Below are positions 36,316 through 49,900 of a stretch of 64,000 nt of DNA, in pieces. Location of the stretch: the NCBI GenBank assembly GCA_000469685.2, contig LS997566.1, forward strand, positions 46,238,389-46,302,388, written 5' to 3'. Both the position numbers and the translations under genes were made by a program. The stretch's first letter is position 1. Each line of letters begins with the position of its first letter. The notes beneath the pieces are model-generated. The model did not search any database, was not told the origin of the DNA, and was given only the letters and a program-made list of their open reading frames with translations. Source of the stretch: Haemonchus contortus. Taxonomy: Eukaryota; Nematoda; Chromadorea; Rhabditida; Trichostrongylidae.

Positions 36316-39300
36316 TAGTGAGCCGCCTGATTCATCCTCTACGGTGGAACTCATGAAGGTTCCTGAACCCTCTCACAGCCGGAGTCGGCTGACCGAATGT
36401 ACATACTGGCAAGAACTTTTGTGATACCTCTTCTTAGACGTATCACCTTTTCCCGGAAGAAATGGAGCGGAGGTGTGAAAAACTCTTTTGCCGACAGCCG
36501 GGTTGCGGTTCAATCCGTTGGGAACGGTGTGGTACAGTGCACCGTTGCGCCACCATAGAAAAACCACCTGCCCACTTATGGAAACCCTGTTTCATTTCCG
36601 GTCGCAGCTGTTTCGATGATCAGAAAAACGCGAGCAAACGGACAATTCCTTGTGCTGCTGCATGATGTGTGATGCTTTGCACAGATTCCGCCATATATTG
36701 CCATCAAATGCGGTACAACTACTTCACAGACCGTAATCCTCTTATGACCTTCGACTGGTAGAAAAAAGAGCACGCAGAACAAGTTACTAAGTGTTGCTGC
36801 TGCAGTAACACCACATGAGAGGCTTTGGAAAGGTCGCCACCGCCAGCATCGGGGCTTGATTTCCACGAACGTAGTGTTAAATGCCGCCCTATGCTGCCGG
36901 AACTGCTCCACATTGGTTCTCTCTGACCACTTGGCATTCTAAAGGAAGAGGTAGATCAGAAAAAAATTGAACTTAACTCCCATAGTGTAAATTACAGTAG
37001 TAGAGTACAGTATTAGTAAATGCACCGTACATTTGGAATCCTCAGTTCATACAATGGGGCGCAGCAAGTCTTCCCTATCTATATTTCTTTTCTCCATGTC
37101 GCGCTCTGGCTCCAAGGTTAAACTCGGTCTCTTCAATGGACGAGTTCGTCTGAGTGGATCTTCATGGAACTAATCCGGAAGGGATTCAAAGGAAATTTCA
37201 AGTGGTCGGTTGTTTGACGTTCGTTTCCGGTAACACCCCATTAATTCACGGGTGAATGGTAATCACATCAAGGTCTTCAACCGCCTACGTACCATCGGAA
37301 AGATGAAGGGTATTTCTCGATCTGGTTTCACATGACCATGACGTAATAAGAAACACCGCTGGACGTCACCCACCCATTACATTCTTCTTTACCCATTGGG
37401 GTATTCAACCACCCACGTACCATCACATTTCGAATGTCGTTCATTTGCATAAAGGACCTTAGCGTGGGAGTGACAGTAACAGATCTCACCAGGCAAGGGA
37501 AAATCCCAAGGGGCCAATCCGGTCGGTATTCTTTTTTATTGAGGAATATCCAAAGTATTATTTATTACAAACATCTCAGTACTTGAGACGATAAAATTAA
37601 AGAGTGAATACAGCTTCGACTTAGGGTAGTTCATCAGTAGAAAGGCCAAGGTTAAGAAGCATCCATGAAAATCGTTAGATCAAGTTCATTCGAGAGGAAC
37701 AGCATGTTCTGTACTTATTGCTTTGACTGAACGCCAGATGCCGTACTACCTCATAACTCATAAACATGATCCACGTTGTTCTTGCCTTTTATCTTAAGTA
37801 ATCAACAAGTCTATTGGGTAATTTTTAGGCAGAATCACCCAGTTCGACAGTACGACAAGGATAGCTTCGCTGTACATATGTAGTCACAAACTTTTGAGGA
37901 TCCATAGGCCCCTCAGGCTGACAGATTGTACCTGCAGTTACATCCTGGCTATGTAGGAATTCTTCAATCGCTGGAATGGACTGTTTCATGATTTAAGTAT
38001 ATGAAAACTACTCAGTAACGAAATGATTCTTTCACCCAAAAGCAGGAGCCTCACTGTCAAATGAAAGACTTTTCGATTTCAGAGAGAGCCCTCAGTCGGC
38101 CTTGTTCTGTTGAAAAACTCGACGCATACCCCTGCACCGTGCAGACTCTGTAGTATATTCCCATCGTTCCAGAAAGAAAAACGAATCTCTGATTGATCGA
38201 TAAGCGCGTTGAAGTGAATAGACGAACGTATGGATCCAAAATCATACTGGTTCAGAAGATGGCTAGTCACGTTTTAGGGTGGAACTGGAGCTCTGAACCT
38301 CTTGGTCGTCTACCTTGGGGTATTCTTGGTAAATGAATCGACGAGGGTGAGAAGCCGAGCGTAGTTAATGCTCCGGTCAAGTGTAAATGTGTCCGCGCTT
38401 GAGAGAAGAAAGTTTGGATTCTCCCTCTATTCGAAGTTGATTGGTTCAAAGCCAAATGAAGAGAATACATAGTCAGGCTTTATGCGTTATGTTTCCACTA
38501 CTTCGAATGGGAACCGAATGCATGGCTTATCCAGTAGAGGAAGGCATAAGCTTCACACTTCCACTATTTCACGACCTATCGAATTCCCTTCTAGCCAGCC
38601 ATTATTGCGATTCTAGACGGTTCTTCTCAGTTCTTGGATTGCTCTCCGGTTCTCGGTTATCTTTTTTCTTTTTCCGTCTATTTTATCGCCATTTGTCATA
38701 CCATTTCCATCTGCTACCAGCCGCTGTATCAATCATTAACTGTATTTAGTGTTTCATTGCTGTATATCGATCTTTGACTACGTGGTTCCTCCTGTTTTCG
38801 TCGTCAAATCTCTCCAGCTAATTTTTTTCTATCTCTACTTGAATTTTGATATATTTCGTTTCCATTGAGGGCTTCCTTGTGTTGAATCGGAAGGCTCCTT
38901 TTCTGGACGTAGGAAGTTTGAAGGTGTATCGCTCCGAGGCTTCGAAAAACTCGGAAACTGGCAACGGCCACGACCTTCGGGGTCGATGAATAGTGACATC
39001 TCTGGTCTTCTATTGCAACGATCCGATCCCGACAGGGTCTAGGTGTGATATGATATGCGATTTCTTTAAAGACAAACCATATTCGATCTTAACATCATCG
39101 ACAGTGACCTTGACGACCTCACTAATGAACGCTTCTGTATGCGCCATTCCCCTGTCTCTTGCCACGGATCCTGTGCGCGTGATTGGAAGGGCGTATTGCC
39201 AATGAGGCAAGGATGGGCCCTCAAAAAAATGGTAGATTTCATCCATCTGAAGGGAAGGATAATGGGCTGTCGACTAAAAAAAGAAATGTTTGCAACGGGG

Positions 39301-41890
39301 ATACTCCAAAGGTAGCCTACATAGCCGTAGAGCGGGGGTTCTAGAAATGAATAGTAATTTTCTTTCACGCAACCAGCTTTAATTTCATAATCCCTGAGCT
39401 TGGTCGGATGAAAAGGTTGATCGGTCAATTACCTTCTTGGTAGAAGAACCATACTTAGACGACTCCTCGAGGAAGTGCAATCTTCACACATCGTCACCAA
39501 ATTACCTTACAGAGTGCTAGTATTTTGCACTTTTCTGATATATGCCTTTGGCATAGAAACTAATTACCGGCTTTCCTTTGCCTACCAGTTTCTCGTTGAA
39601 AAATAGCTGTAAAACAAGCTTTGATTTATGTTGTTATCTTATGAACAGTTTGGTGTGCACTTTCAAGTTGCCCACAATTCATCCCACGTTTTTGATCGAA
39701 TAGAAAACAAGTAAGGTGTTATTGCCTTCGGATGGCTTCAAGTGCTGACCACTTGAAAAGTTGCAAAAATATTTTTAGAACAGTGCAACTGAATAGAAGG
39801 GCTTACTTACTGATTGTACGCAAAGAGTGACATATGATGAAAGGAGTCCGGTTAGCGCTCAGGGAGGTAGACCATGTCCAGGTTCCGTACCCTTCAAGCT
39901 TGACGTTCTGTGGGTCCTTCATCAAAAAGCTAGTTCCATACCTTGTAGTTTGTAATGTGAATGTGACTGGTAGTTTTGCTTTTGTAGCATTTTTATTTCT
40001 ATCGTTAAATTTATTGGAATGATGCCAGCCCAGGAGGGTACGCGATGATCGAACCCCAGATCGGTTTCCAGGTCAATCGAGGCTTTTGTTCGTCCAAAAA
40101 AGGTCCAATAAAAGTCGAATGCATGGCGCATTTTCAAACGTGAAGAAAAACAAAAATTTCTTAATCTTCCTCTCTTTTACTCTTTCTTTTTTGAATATTT
40201 TTTCTAAATTACACTTTTGATCTCAACCTAGTTTTAGTATCTCAATCTGATTGCTTGACTAACTGTCAAGGGCCGATATCGGAGTGATTCAAGATTAATG
40301 GGCTGTAAAACTTGCAGAAACATTACTCTGTCTAGATAGTGAATTTGCAGATTCAATCGTAGATAAGGGAAATGACAAGTATCATCTTTAGCAGTCATAA
40401 ATTACAATTAACTGTTTTGCTTCGTTATCTACAATGCATCAGTTGGTAGCATGTACTTTATTCGGGGCAAAAGGCAACTCTTTTGGAAACATGGAGGCAT
40501 TGAACACCGTGGTGCACCACTGTTCATCAAGGGTGAGGGGGTTTGGATGAATAAAAAAACCCAATTCTGAAAGATTTTTGAAAGTATTGCTGGCCTGTCT
40601 TCTATTCCAAGGATTGTTCCTTAACGAAATACTGGGTAAGAAAAGGGTTTGCGGTCCTGATCCGAGGAATTTCTGATTGGCGCCTGTGACGGCTGCGCCA
40701 CGCCAAAGTCTTGTCTATACCTAAGAAAATAAATTATATGGCGTAGGTCTGTCTGTCGACGAATTGACCACACCATCAAACTCCACTCAGACTTTCCAGG
40801 CTTCCATATGAGCACCCAGTGCGCCAATTGCCATTGCCACTGCCACCAGCTCAGATACTTTGAAACTAGCATACTCGGAGGATTCGAGGGTTTTGATGGA
40901 TCTGCGATCTGCGTTGGATACATAAATAACCTTCCATTAGTACCCAGCGCTAAGAGGAGTTGTTTTTGACCGAACCTATCTTTGGTGTCTTTGGTGAACA
41001 CATAGATCAAAGTGTATAGAAGTCCAGGCCTTCAGTGCAGACCTGAATCAACCCTTTCTTGATCTGATCATTAGACATGTAAGGGATAGGGCTGCTCAGT
41101 GTCGCTGTTATCTGACCCTTAAGAAGGTTCCCAAATTCGATAAAAATGAAATTTAATTTCAACAGTGGTACTATGTCGATAATATTCTTTTTTAGACCTT
41201 AGGGCTCGAGAGTAAGAGTCGCAGAGAGATGCTTTATCAGAAGTTTATTGATGGAGAGCTCTTTTATCCGCTGTAACAGAGAGTTTGAGAGAAGCTAAAG
41301 TGCATGGCTTATCCGAAAAGAGGTCCTGCATCTCGGGAAAATCCTGCAAACTGATAGTAGTGTCTCTTTTTGCATCGGAATGAAATTCTGCGATAATTCA
41401 GCAAATTTCGGCTGTTAAGCAGTTACGACACATCTTCCGGTTCCATCCCATTAATTACGTTCTCATGCTGACCTTCACCAATGGCCGGCTGGTTTCCTAT
41501 CATCAACGCTTACAAAGTTTTAAGGGATAGTAAAGTTCGCAACAGTAAGGTTATTTGCAAGCGATAGAGACCACGAGAGAATTTTACGACGGATCATCGC
41601 TGACGTCGATGCCTTAATGATCGAATTGCTTGTTTTTTGGGGTGAAGGGAGGGAGAGAAAAACTTATCAAGTAAGTGAGAGTTGAATGTCAACCTACTTA
41701 TTATCATTCTTTCAAAGAACAAATTGCAGTCATACATCCGATAGAATGTCTTCGTTTATGGATTATATACAGAGTGTAAAAGAGAAATGATTTAAGAAAC
41801 TATCCGTCATTGAGTGTTTGATGTTTTTTGAATGCTATCCTGCCAAATAGTTTGCAGAAATCTAGAATCTAAAAAAATTTTTGTCAATAG
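36316..41890. other. no identifiable gene
   Basis: A weak internal duplication (TTCAACC.CC.ACGTACCATC near 37277 and 37404) is present. Complementary open frames at 38993-39246 (both strands) and a 129-codon minus-strand frame at 40621-41010 lack recognised motifs and splice partners. Confidence 0.45.
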
Positions 41891-42170
41891 GACGGAGATG
41901 GTGTAGTGGCAAGCGGCGCCCTACCACACACTCATGGTCACGGGTTCCAATTCCAGTTCGATATTCGCCTAGGCCATCCATGCCTTCCATCCTTCCAGGT
42001 CGGTTAACTGGTACCAGACTCGTCTGGGAGGATAAAAGCACTGACTTATACATCGGCTGGCCATCGCTAGTCATTGTATAGGCCGCATACGCATTCAACA
42101 CGCTACTGCAATTTTGAATGAAACTCGAATGGAGGGCGCATCCCTAAGACAAGATTGATCAACACCCTGA
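41891..42170 (+). repeat. SINE copy with intact head
   Basis: GGAGATGGTGTAGTGGCAAG head (A box), CATGGTCACGGGTTCCAATTC B-box region with one decayed position, and then the full body: TACCAGACTCGTCTGGGAGG, CATCGGCTGGCCATCGC, CATTGTATAGGCCGCATACG. Second-best copy after 9611. No clean target duplication was recognised. Confidence 0.85.
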
Positions 42171-44810
42171 CTTTTGCTTCGTGGCTCTATGGGTCTAAGA
42201 ATTTCGAGGTGAAAACCGATTAGTAATTCTAGTTATTTCCTTCTTATGAAGAAACTTTTCAATTATATACAAAGACTATTAAAAGGTTAAGATGTTCTCA
42301 ATTTAAGCAACTTTTTTTTGTAATAAATCATAGAACATTCGGCGACACAATGTTCTCTGCTATTCAGCTATCGTTTATGAGGGAATACAAGATTGTAAAG
42401 ATGCCCAAAGTTCACAAGTATTGCTTCCAAAGTTCAGTTACTATTGGTTCTTTGGTAGAGACGGTTTATTTTTTTTTCAGGCTCTAGATTGGTCGTATTT
42501 TGTAGTTCCAGATTAAAGGATAAAATGCGAAATAGTCGTGATTTCAGATTGAACAAACCGTGCACTTTCATCCTGCTCATGAACGATGTTGATGATTGCT
42601 GGGGGCCAGCCGTCAACTGTGTCGATTCCATCACTCCACTGATTCAATTCATAGAAGAAGAAAAAGTCGAAAGCTGATAGAGCCAGGTGAATTACATCTG
42701 AGAATACCATGATTGAAAAGCTTAGAGCTTTAAATACCTCGTCTCCATGACCACCTAATCATAATTTAGCTAGCTACTAGCATAAAATGAGGACACTTAG
42801 ATGTATCACTCTTGTGATAATACATACATATGAGAAGTGACAAAAAAGAAAAAAAGGAAAAATAAATATTAATAGGTAAATGAAGGAGAGAATCACTAAG
42901 CTCTCTATCTTCCATGGTGTAGGTACAGTAAGACACCTTCATCAGATCTTCTCTATCAGTTGAAAAAATGAAAATCTGCTGTGCTACATTAGGACTGCAT
43001 AATTATTATAATATATGTAATATATACAATTATTGAGTGAGGCTGTACAGTAACCGTCTATGCGAGCAGGTATAGACAACATAATCACGATTGCGATTTC
43101 GAGTAGAAGTGTATGTAGCCAAATTAAGGACTGAACCCCTCACATATTTGTTCTTACACCCCTTTCCAGAGCCGATTCATCAAAAATCTGCAGCTCCAGT
43201 CTTCAACTCTTGTGATCTTCTCCCAATCTTCACGCAAAGTTCATAACCGACTAAGGCTCGGTGGCTTATGAGGCCCCTGATTGTCTCAGCCTTGACGGCT
43301 TCTGATCCTAGTTGTCTCGTTGAATCTTTCCTTTGACATCAACTTCAAGCTCTCAAAGGCGTGCAGGATTTGGGATGACTCTTGTATTCATGGCCTAGTC
43401 TCCTGGTCTGACGAATTCATTTTTGAATGATTGACTGTATTACGTGATTACTCCCATCTTACGTCTTAGCTATGATCGACAACGAAGGCCTTTTTTTCCA
43501 TGATCAGGTTATCTAAACAACTGTAAACATTTTGATAGATCAGCAAAACGGCATCGAAGATTTCGCAGCAGGGGATTGACGGTGGACATCATCGATGAAC
43601 GGTGTCATTCTTATCCACCGATCTTTCTCATCCAATGGCTAGTCAATAAGTCATCTAGTGGATCCGTATCGACGAGTATGGTTCTTTTAAAACTTTTAAA
43701 ACAATAGCTTGTTTTCCAGAAGAAAAGTGGTGTTACCGTATGTTCATCAACTGTGACGGCTGTCTTCATGTAATATGACAGAATGAAGAAAGAAAAAGGA
43801 GAAGTGTTTTTTTCGAGTTGTCATGGCTGAGGTCACGTTACGGCTCTTTTTGAAGTTTAGATCTTATGGGTCGAAGAAATGCTTGACCGGAACATCGAAA
43901 TTCAGGATTCGTTGATGAAATTGCTCAGTCTGGAAGGCACTTCAGAAAGTGTAGCAGTTTCTATACTTGTTTAGTCATCGTTATACCGAAGTCGAGGCTG
44001 GCTACTGCTTTAGAATAATCCGGACCTTATGGTTTAAAAGTGACCTTTCAAACGTATCGGCGGATAAATTCAACGGAAGGTGTTCAAGGCGGCAGTGATG
44101 TTTCCGAAAAATGGAAAAAAATTATTCCGCTCACTCGTGCAGTGACTCACTTCCGAAACTGATGAATGGTTTTTCAATTGAGAGGTTTTATGATGGTCCC
44201 TGTTACCCTTTTGACGGATGCATCCACTCCTGAATAGAGAGGGAGGAGGAGGGAAGCAAAAAAATTCATCGCCAATTTTGACTCTGTGAACAGATGATAC
44301 AAAAAAGTCGAAAGTTCCCATAACAGAAATCAAAGTTAGGATCAAATTCGTGGGTACCGGAAGTTGTAAATTTGGAATTCGGCCTTCCAATTTCCTATTA
44401 CGATCAATATATTTGAATAATTTTCCATTGGGTTGTTTTGCTGCCCATTACTTCTCCGCTAATGGCTAGTTTTTTGCAAATTCTTATAATTCTTCAGAAT
44501 CCCTAATAGTTATGGTAATCGATCAGTGACCATATGTTTCTATGAAAGAACAAAATAGCGGGTCTTTTCTTTTCCTGTGAATATCCGGTTCATGGCTCAC
44601 CTGATTTCCGGTAATTGATTTCTCCATAAAGTGACTGGAGCAATTTGTTTCTCGATTAGTTTTTTTCCGAGGACAAGTGTGACCATCTGCTGCAAATATT
44701 AACAATCATCTGCAGTACGATCAGCGAATATCACAACAAATCATGATCTTCCCATTTGAAACGATCAAGTATTGTTGGGGGTGTTCATGTAGGGATGTTC
44801 ATCTCAAGGT
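42171..44810. other. no identifiable gene
   Basis: Short open frames only. A and AT tracts lie at 42840-42880 and 42990-43040. Confidence 0.45.
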
Positions 44811-44870
44811 GGGGAGGTGGTGCAGTGCTCTGAGTGGGAATCGAATGCGGGGTGTATCCTAGGGAGGGAA
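44811..44870 (+). repeat. internally deleted SINE remnant
   Basis: The SINE head GGGAGGTGGTGCAGTG is joined directly to the SINE tail GAGTGGGAATCGAATGCGG and GTATCCTAGGGAGG. The roughly 200-bp middle, including the B box, is missing. Confidence 0.6.
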
Positions 44871-44979
44871 TAATCATAGCTAAGAGAGCTTATTAATTCA
44901 TGTGTGCTTGTTTCAGTACTAAAAAGGGCTTGAAGGATACTTTCCTTCGAAAAGATAGGTCTAAAAAGATCCGATAAGT

Positions 44980-44990
44980 GGGGGGGGGGG
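44980..44990 (+). repeat. run of 11 G
   Basis: Uninterrupted G homopolymer in AT-rich DNA. Its length may be unreliable because of sequencing. Confidence 0.8.
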
Positions 44991-45551
44991 CTTTTCGAGA
45001 TGAGCTAATGAAGACATCAGCCTAATTGATCTCAAAGAAATTCCCTCCCGCCCACGGGATCACTTCTGGGAATGGCGGGATGAATTTTCGTGATCATGTT
45101 GTGAGACATCTAGTGGGATAGCTGGTAAATTGCTTACTTAGGAAAGGGCCTCATAATGGTTTCTAAATCCAACTGGATAGTTGTAGAGAGACTCATTTCC
45201 TATCCCCTCATATGGTACTAGTTACACAAAGAATGAAGTGTTCTGTTGCTCTGGGTGCCTAGGATAATGCCTAGGATATAATCAAGGTTTATTAACCACT
45301 GAGCAGAAGATTTCGAAGAGCCTACTACTCTAAAGCACATCCAAATACTTTTAGCTCTAGTGATCAAGCTGTAAAATGGAAGAGTACTGAGAAGGAACAG
45401 AAAGAATAGAGGGATGGTTCTTGATACACGTAAATCTTAAGGCTACAATCAAGTTGGTGGGTAGGCGCCATTTTTATTTGGAGGAGCCGAACTAGTTATA
45501 TCATCGGTAATCATTAATTTATAGTTATTCCGTTTACTTTCAGAAGAAACG

Positions 45552-45615
45552 TTTTGTCATGCCCTTGAATGAACAATTGAATAAAGCGAATGAGTTGGAA
45601 ATGGGTATCTTATCT
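45552..45615 (+). other. possible small exon
   Basis: A good acceptor (TTTACTTTCAG) is followed by an open stretch starting KKRFVMPLNEQLNKANELEM and a GT donor-like site (GGTATC). No neighbouring exon or family was recognised. Confidence 0.2.
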
Positions 45616-45714
45616 TCACTCAATCATTTTAGAGCACTGATCCAACCGATGTTCAAGCCCATTCCAAATGGTGAAGGGTAAGCTTTTTGGCGTCGCCCTA
45701 GTTCGTTCACAGTC

Positions 45715-45782
45715 CTCTGGATGCGTCTCGTACCCGACCCCCGTTCAAGATCGTGATTGCGTTTGTATGCGTATTTGGCCAA
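45715..45782 (-). repeat. SINE tail fragment
   Basis: Reverse-oriented 3' part of the SINE: GATGCGTCTCGTACCCGACC, then GATCGTGATTGCGTTTGTATGCG and TATTTGGCC on the plus strand. It parallels the same blocks in the longer copy at 45843-46075 to its right, so two SINE insertions are nested or tandem here. Confidence 0.5.
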
Positions 45783-45842
45783 TTCCTTGAATGTGTGGCC
45801 GACACTCGATACTTCCGACAGAGCCAAGTCGAGTCAAACAGA

Positions 45843-46075
45843 TTAAGACACCCTTTTGAGGATGCGCCCTGCGTTCGATTTTACTCAGATTCGTAATTGT
45901 GTTTGAATGCGTGTTTGGCCTGATTGTGATGGCCAATTGATGTACAAGTCAGTGTTTTTATCTCCCATAGGTGTCTTGTAGCAATCAACCGATCCGGGAT
46001 AAAAGGCCTGGTTAGCCTGAGCGGATATCAGAGATGGATTCTATAGTCGAACAATACGTACGGTAGGGCGCCGCC
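45843..46075 (-). repeat. SINE copy, diverged, nearly full length
   Basis: The tail is at the left (GAGGATGCGCCCTGCGTTCG), then AGATTCGTAATTGTGTTTGAATG and GTACAAGTCAGTG. The head is at the right, where AGGGCGCCGCC would be the D-arm side of the tRNA-like part. The A and B boxes have decayed. Confidence 0.6.
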
Positions 46076-46750
46076 ATGCACTCAGCACCCCTTTTATTTA
46101 TTTAATCACATTTATTTTTCATAGTTACTACGTATTTCTTCATTAACTCGATTGTCACACTGTCTAATATTTCACTGAATGTTCTAAAAATTTTCTTTAA
46201 AAGATCGTCGACTCAGGGGTTCTTTCCCACTGTGCCCATTGAACCCATCGAAGCCGTCCATAGAGAGTAGAGAAGAGTCTAGCCTGTCTAGCTAGCAGTG
46301 ATTACTCATTGAACGATCGCCAGTCGGCCTTTTTATTATCTTTCAATCAGTGATTGTGTAAAGAAGGATATGCGTTTGAGTAATCCTTAAAAGACAAATG
46401 GTGAACGGAAATGCCCCGTTCGCATAAAATTTATTTACAAGGTCGTTATCGCGCTGTGAATGGTGCAAATTTCATCAGGATCTGCAAAACCCAGATTTCC
46501 GTTGTAAACCGATCAGCAACGAGAGAGTAGTCTTTCAAGTTTTATCTATATTTTGGTAAAAATGAAAAGAATCGGATTTGGCCTCCGTCAAGACTCGTTG
46601 AGAAGTGTACTATAGACGAAGAATACTGTATGACTACCTTAATTAGTTCATAACGAACATCAGATGTGAGTGTGGCATTAAAAAGTCTCTTGATTAGCGA
46701 TTATCCTCAGTACAGGTATTTTTTCTTCTGAACTTGTGACTCACTTCGAG

Positions 46751-46820
46751 GGAACATAGCGCAGTGGCTTGAGGCGCCACATTGTCTGTTTAGAACTCGA
46801 GTCCGTCTGGGCTGCGTGGA
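46751..46820 (+). repeat. tRNA-like sequence, possible second SINE family
   Basis: GGAACATAGCGCAGTGGCTT carries a good A box (TAGCGCAGTGG). GAACTCGAGTCCG follows about 35 bp on as a degenerate B box. No full cloverleaf can be drawn, so a decayed tRNA or a SINE head is likelier than a working tRNA gene. Confidence 0.35.
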
Positions 46821-46999
46821 GCCAACGTACCGCAGTAAACTTCTCATAAACCTCTTTCTAGCCACTTCTGTCTCTCGTGAGTCAGCACAGATTGGAATTA
46901 ATCTTCTCGGACGAGTTACTCAAAAGTTTTTATGTGGGCGGTAGATGCGGCTTGAAGGGCTGGCTAATTTTTCAGGTCTAGTCTTGAAGGTAGCCCATC

Positions 47000-49900
47000 C
47001 CCTCAACATTGCACAACCTCTTTGCAAGGACATTCTTCCTGGAATCAAATTTTGCTGAATCGTATTCAAACTTGCTGACCTTTTGTGTAAGGCGAATGAG
47101 GCAGCAGCATATGGAGCACGACCTCAAGTCTGGGCATCAGATCCTGATCTTCTACTAGACTTAGTGCCAAATTCTTGAAAGTCTAAAAGGATGACTCAAA
47201 TTTCCGACGCAATAATTCATTGTACAGGCTAACTACCGAGGCAATCGAAAACTTTTACCGCTTCTTCACCGCCTTCAACTGATCCATTTATTGATCTGTT
47301 TTTAAGCAGAAGAATTTTTCCGACGTCAACACATTAGCTATTTTCAAAAAGCTTCTTTCCGTGCAAGAACAGAGGGTGAGGCTGGCAATGAAAGTAGTAA
47401 AGGAGCACCTGTGTTATGGCTGCGCAGAATGGATCGGTTCCTTCTGAGAGGACCAGTCACACCGTTCCCTGAAGAATTTGCAGGGTTCCATCAGACGTGT
47501 GGGCATGTGCACTCCATAGGCATGGGGACTCCACTAAGTCCAAACATTGAGGACTCTTAATTCTGTGGAGTAATATTCCTATTCGTCTGTGAATACATGG
47601 CGTAGTCCATGAAGATCGGCCAATGGGACCGTTTCATTCCAGTGGTTCCAGGGAATAGGTTCCTATTGGTCGATTCCTGTGAGATGCGCCATGACTTATT
47701 CACTCCTAACAGATAATCTCTGTCAATCGTGATCGAGTTCTTGTTCATCTTGGAAAGTTTTGCAGTTTTGCGGTACAGCAAACAGTTTCTTTGATGTCGG
47801 CTGATTGATGGTTTTTTGGCACGCCGCCTGGCCTTCCGGTCACGTTACTGGCTACGTAACTTGTCTTTGAATTGAGACGGTCGAAGTTTTTGTTACCAGT
47901 AGTACTGAAAATGCGATATGATATGATATGATTGACTGTGACCGCAATCGTTCACATCAATAAACCTTTGATCAGTACACAGAAATGGACGACGTGATAT
48001 TCGTCGCGATAGCAGCAGCAATGGAGTTTGTGGGCGAACGCCAACAGTCACTTCCGGTGCTCGTTTTGTTGGCGGGAGAGAAAACTGGACCGAATCGAAT
48101 CGTTCTTCTTCTTTTCCTTCTTCTTCTTCTTCTTAGTCGTCGGCGTTCTCGTCTCTTCGTCATTGCTACCACCTTGAACACCCGTAAGGCTGGGGTAACG
48201 ACGTTTTCGAAGCGCTTCTGTTTGCGTTCTCCGCAAAAGGCGTATAATGACCTGTAAATGTAAGGTGATGAGTCGTTACAATAGATAACACTTCGAAAAC
48301 TAACGAGTTCAAGGATTTGGCCGAAACGAAGAAAGTGATGGTCACCTATAAAGTTTTAGTAAAAGAAACAGAGCATTAGGGACCTGAAAAACTGGGGTTA
48401 AGCTTCTGTACTCATATTTCTTGAACTCATTCGGACATTAGAGCATTGGTCGCGAATGACTATCCCTCACTGGGTGATTCTCTTTGTCGAAATTTTGCTC
48501 GAGAAAAACTCCATGCACATTAAATCTGAAAAGGGTGAGACTGCATTATCGGTTGTCTCCCTTTCTGAGCTCCTATCCATGTACTGGATACGGATACCGT
48601 TGAGGAAGGTTAATTACCCATCTCCCCCACCTTTCCACACTTCAATATTCCTTCCTGCATACTCTGCCCTTATGGAAATGAACAGCTTTGGATTTATGAA
48701 GGGCAACTCTTAATTTTGGGTATTTGTACCTGAAGGGACATTTCACAATCGAGCTGTTCGGGATCGTCAACTTCCAAGTATGCCATATGAGAGGTTGTCG
48801 ACTCGAAAAACGGTCTAGATGGGGCCCCATCAGGGCTCACAAACCGGCTTCTTCGTTTTCCACGCCCAAAAGTGGACGAGTATTCACGGCGTTGTAGAGA
48901 ATGTACTCCAAATGAAGCAAGGTGTTGGAAATTCAAAATTACTAATATCGACAGCGAAAGGAAATTTCCACATTTTTGATTTACTGGGGCCGACTCTATC
49001 TCGATTATTGTATTGTAACTTTTGCGATAGAGAGCAACGCCCAATGCGCTGGTCTCTGATTTCTGTAAGTTATTTATCAGTTTTCGTAGCGATAATCGAA
49101 AAGTTTCCTTAATTCGTTGGCATCTTAACGATCACTTCGGGAAACTTCAATTAAAAATATAATTTCTTGTAAAATCAGGCAATCAAACTACCTTGGCACT
49201 TCACAACATTTAATTTTCCATGAGTAAGGATTAACAATCGTTTCCCAGTATTCATACGAGGGCATGCATAGAGCCCTCAGGCTGGTAGGTGTCACGCTGC
49301 AGGAGTGAAAGCCGTTCAGAAAATGAAAGTCTTTCATTCTCCACCCCCTTCGCTTCTGGTATCGGCTGTACAGGAAGTTGGAGGAGGAACCGGATCTGCA
49401 GAAGCGCCTTCGGGACCAGAATATATTGCAGTGGCATACGTTCCAGTGTTTCTTCAACAGTTTGCAAATGTTTGGTGCATGGCGCATCTGCATGATTGAG
49501 CACATTACTCCTTCATCCAGGTTTCTCTAGTTCTAAATTGTAGAACAGGGGCCTCCCCAGGTTTCCGCTCTGATCTTCCCTTCACGAGTTTGGACTCTCG
49601 TAGAACGCCAGAAAATGAGAGGATTGAGCGCGCGGCTGCTCGGCGGCAGAGGCAACGAACAGAGTGATTTGAACTGAACTTGAACTTGAAGAAGAACTTG
49701 AAGGACAGCACTTAACTGATAAATGAGGAGAACGGACAGTATCGAGCATGACGTCCCGGAAGATGGATGTGTCAGTGAGACCTACTGAGCTCTAATATCC
49801 TTCAATAAGAAGGAAAAAAAGGGGTAAGAGAGTACCGTTACCTAATTTCGTCCTTCCCTCCTTTATACCGCCCCTCCCTCTCCTCTCACTTTTGGTTGTG

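Noticed and set aside
39010..39246. Minus-strand frame with MAHTEAFISEVV, loosely like a molybdopterin oxidoreductase segment
   Set aside because: The resemblance is limited to scattered residues, the opposite strand is equally open, and no cofactor motifs or adjacent exons were found.
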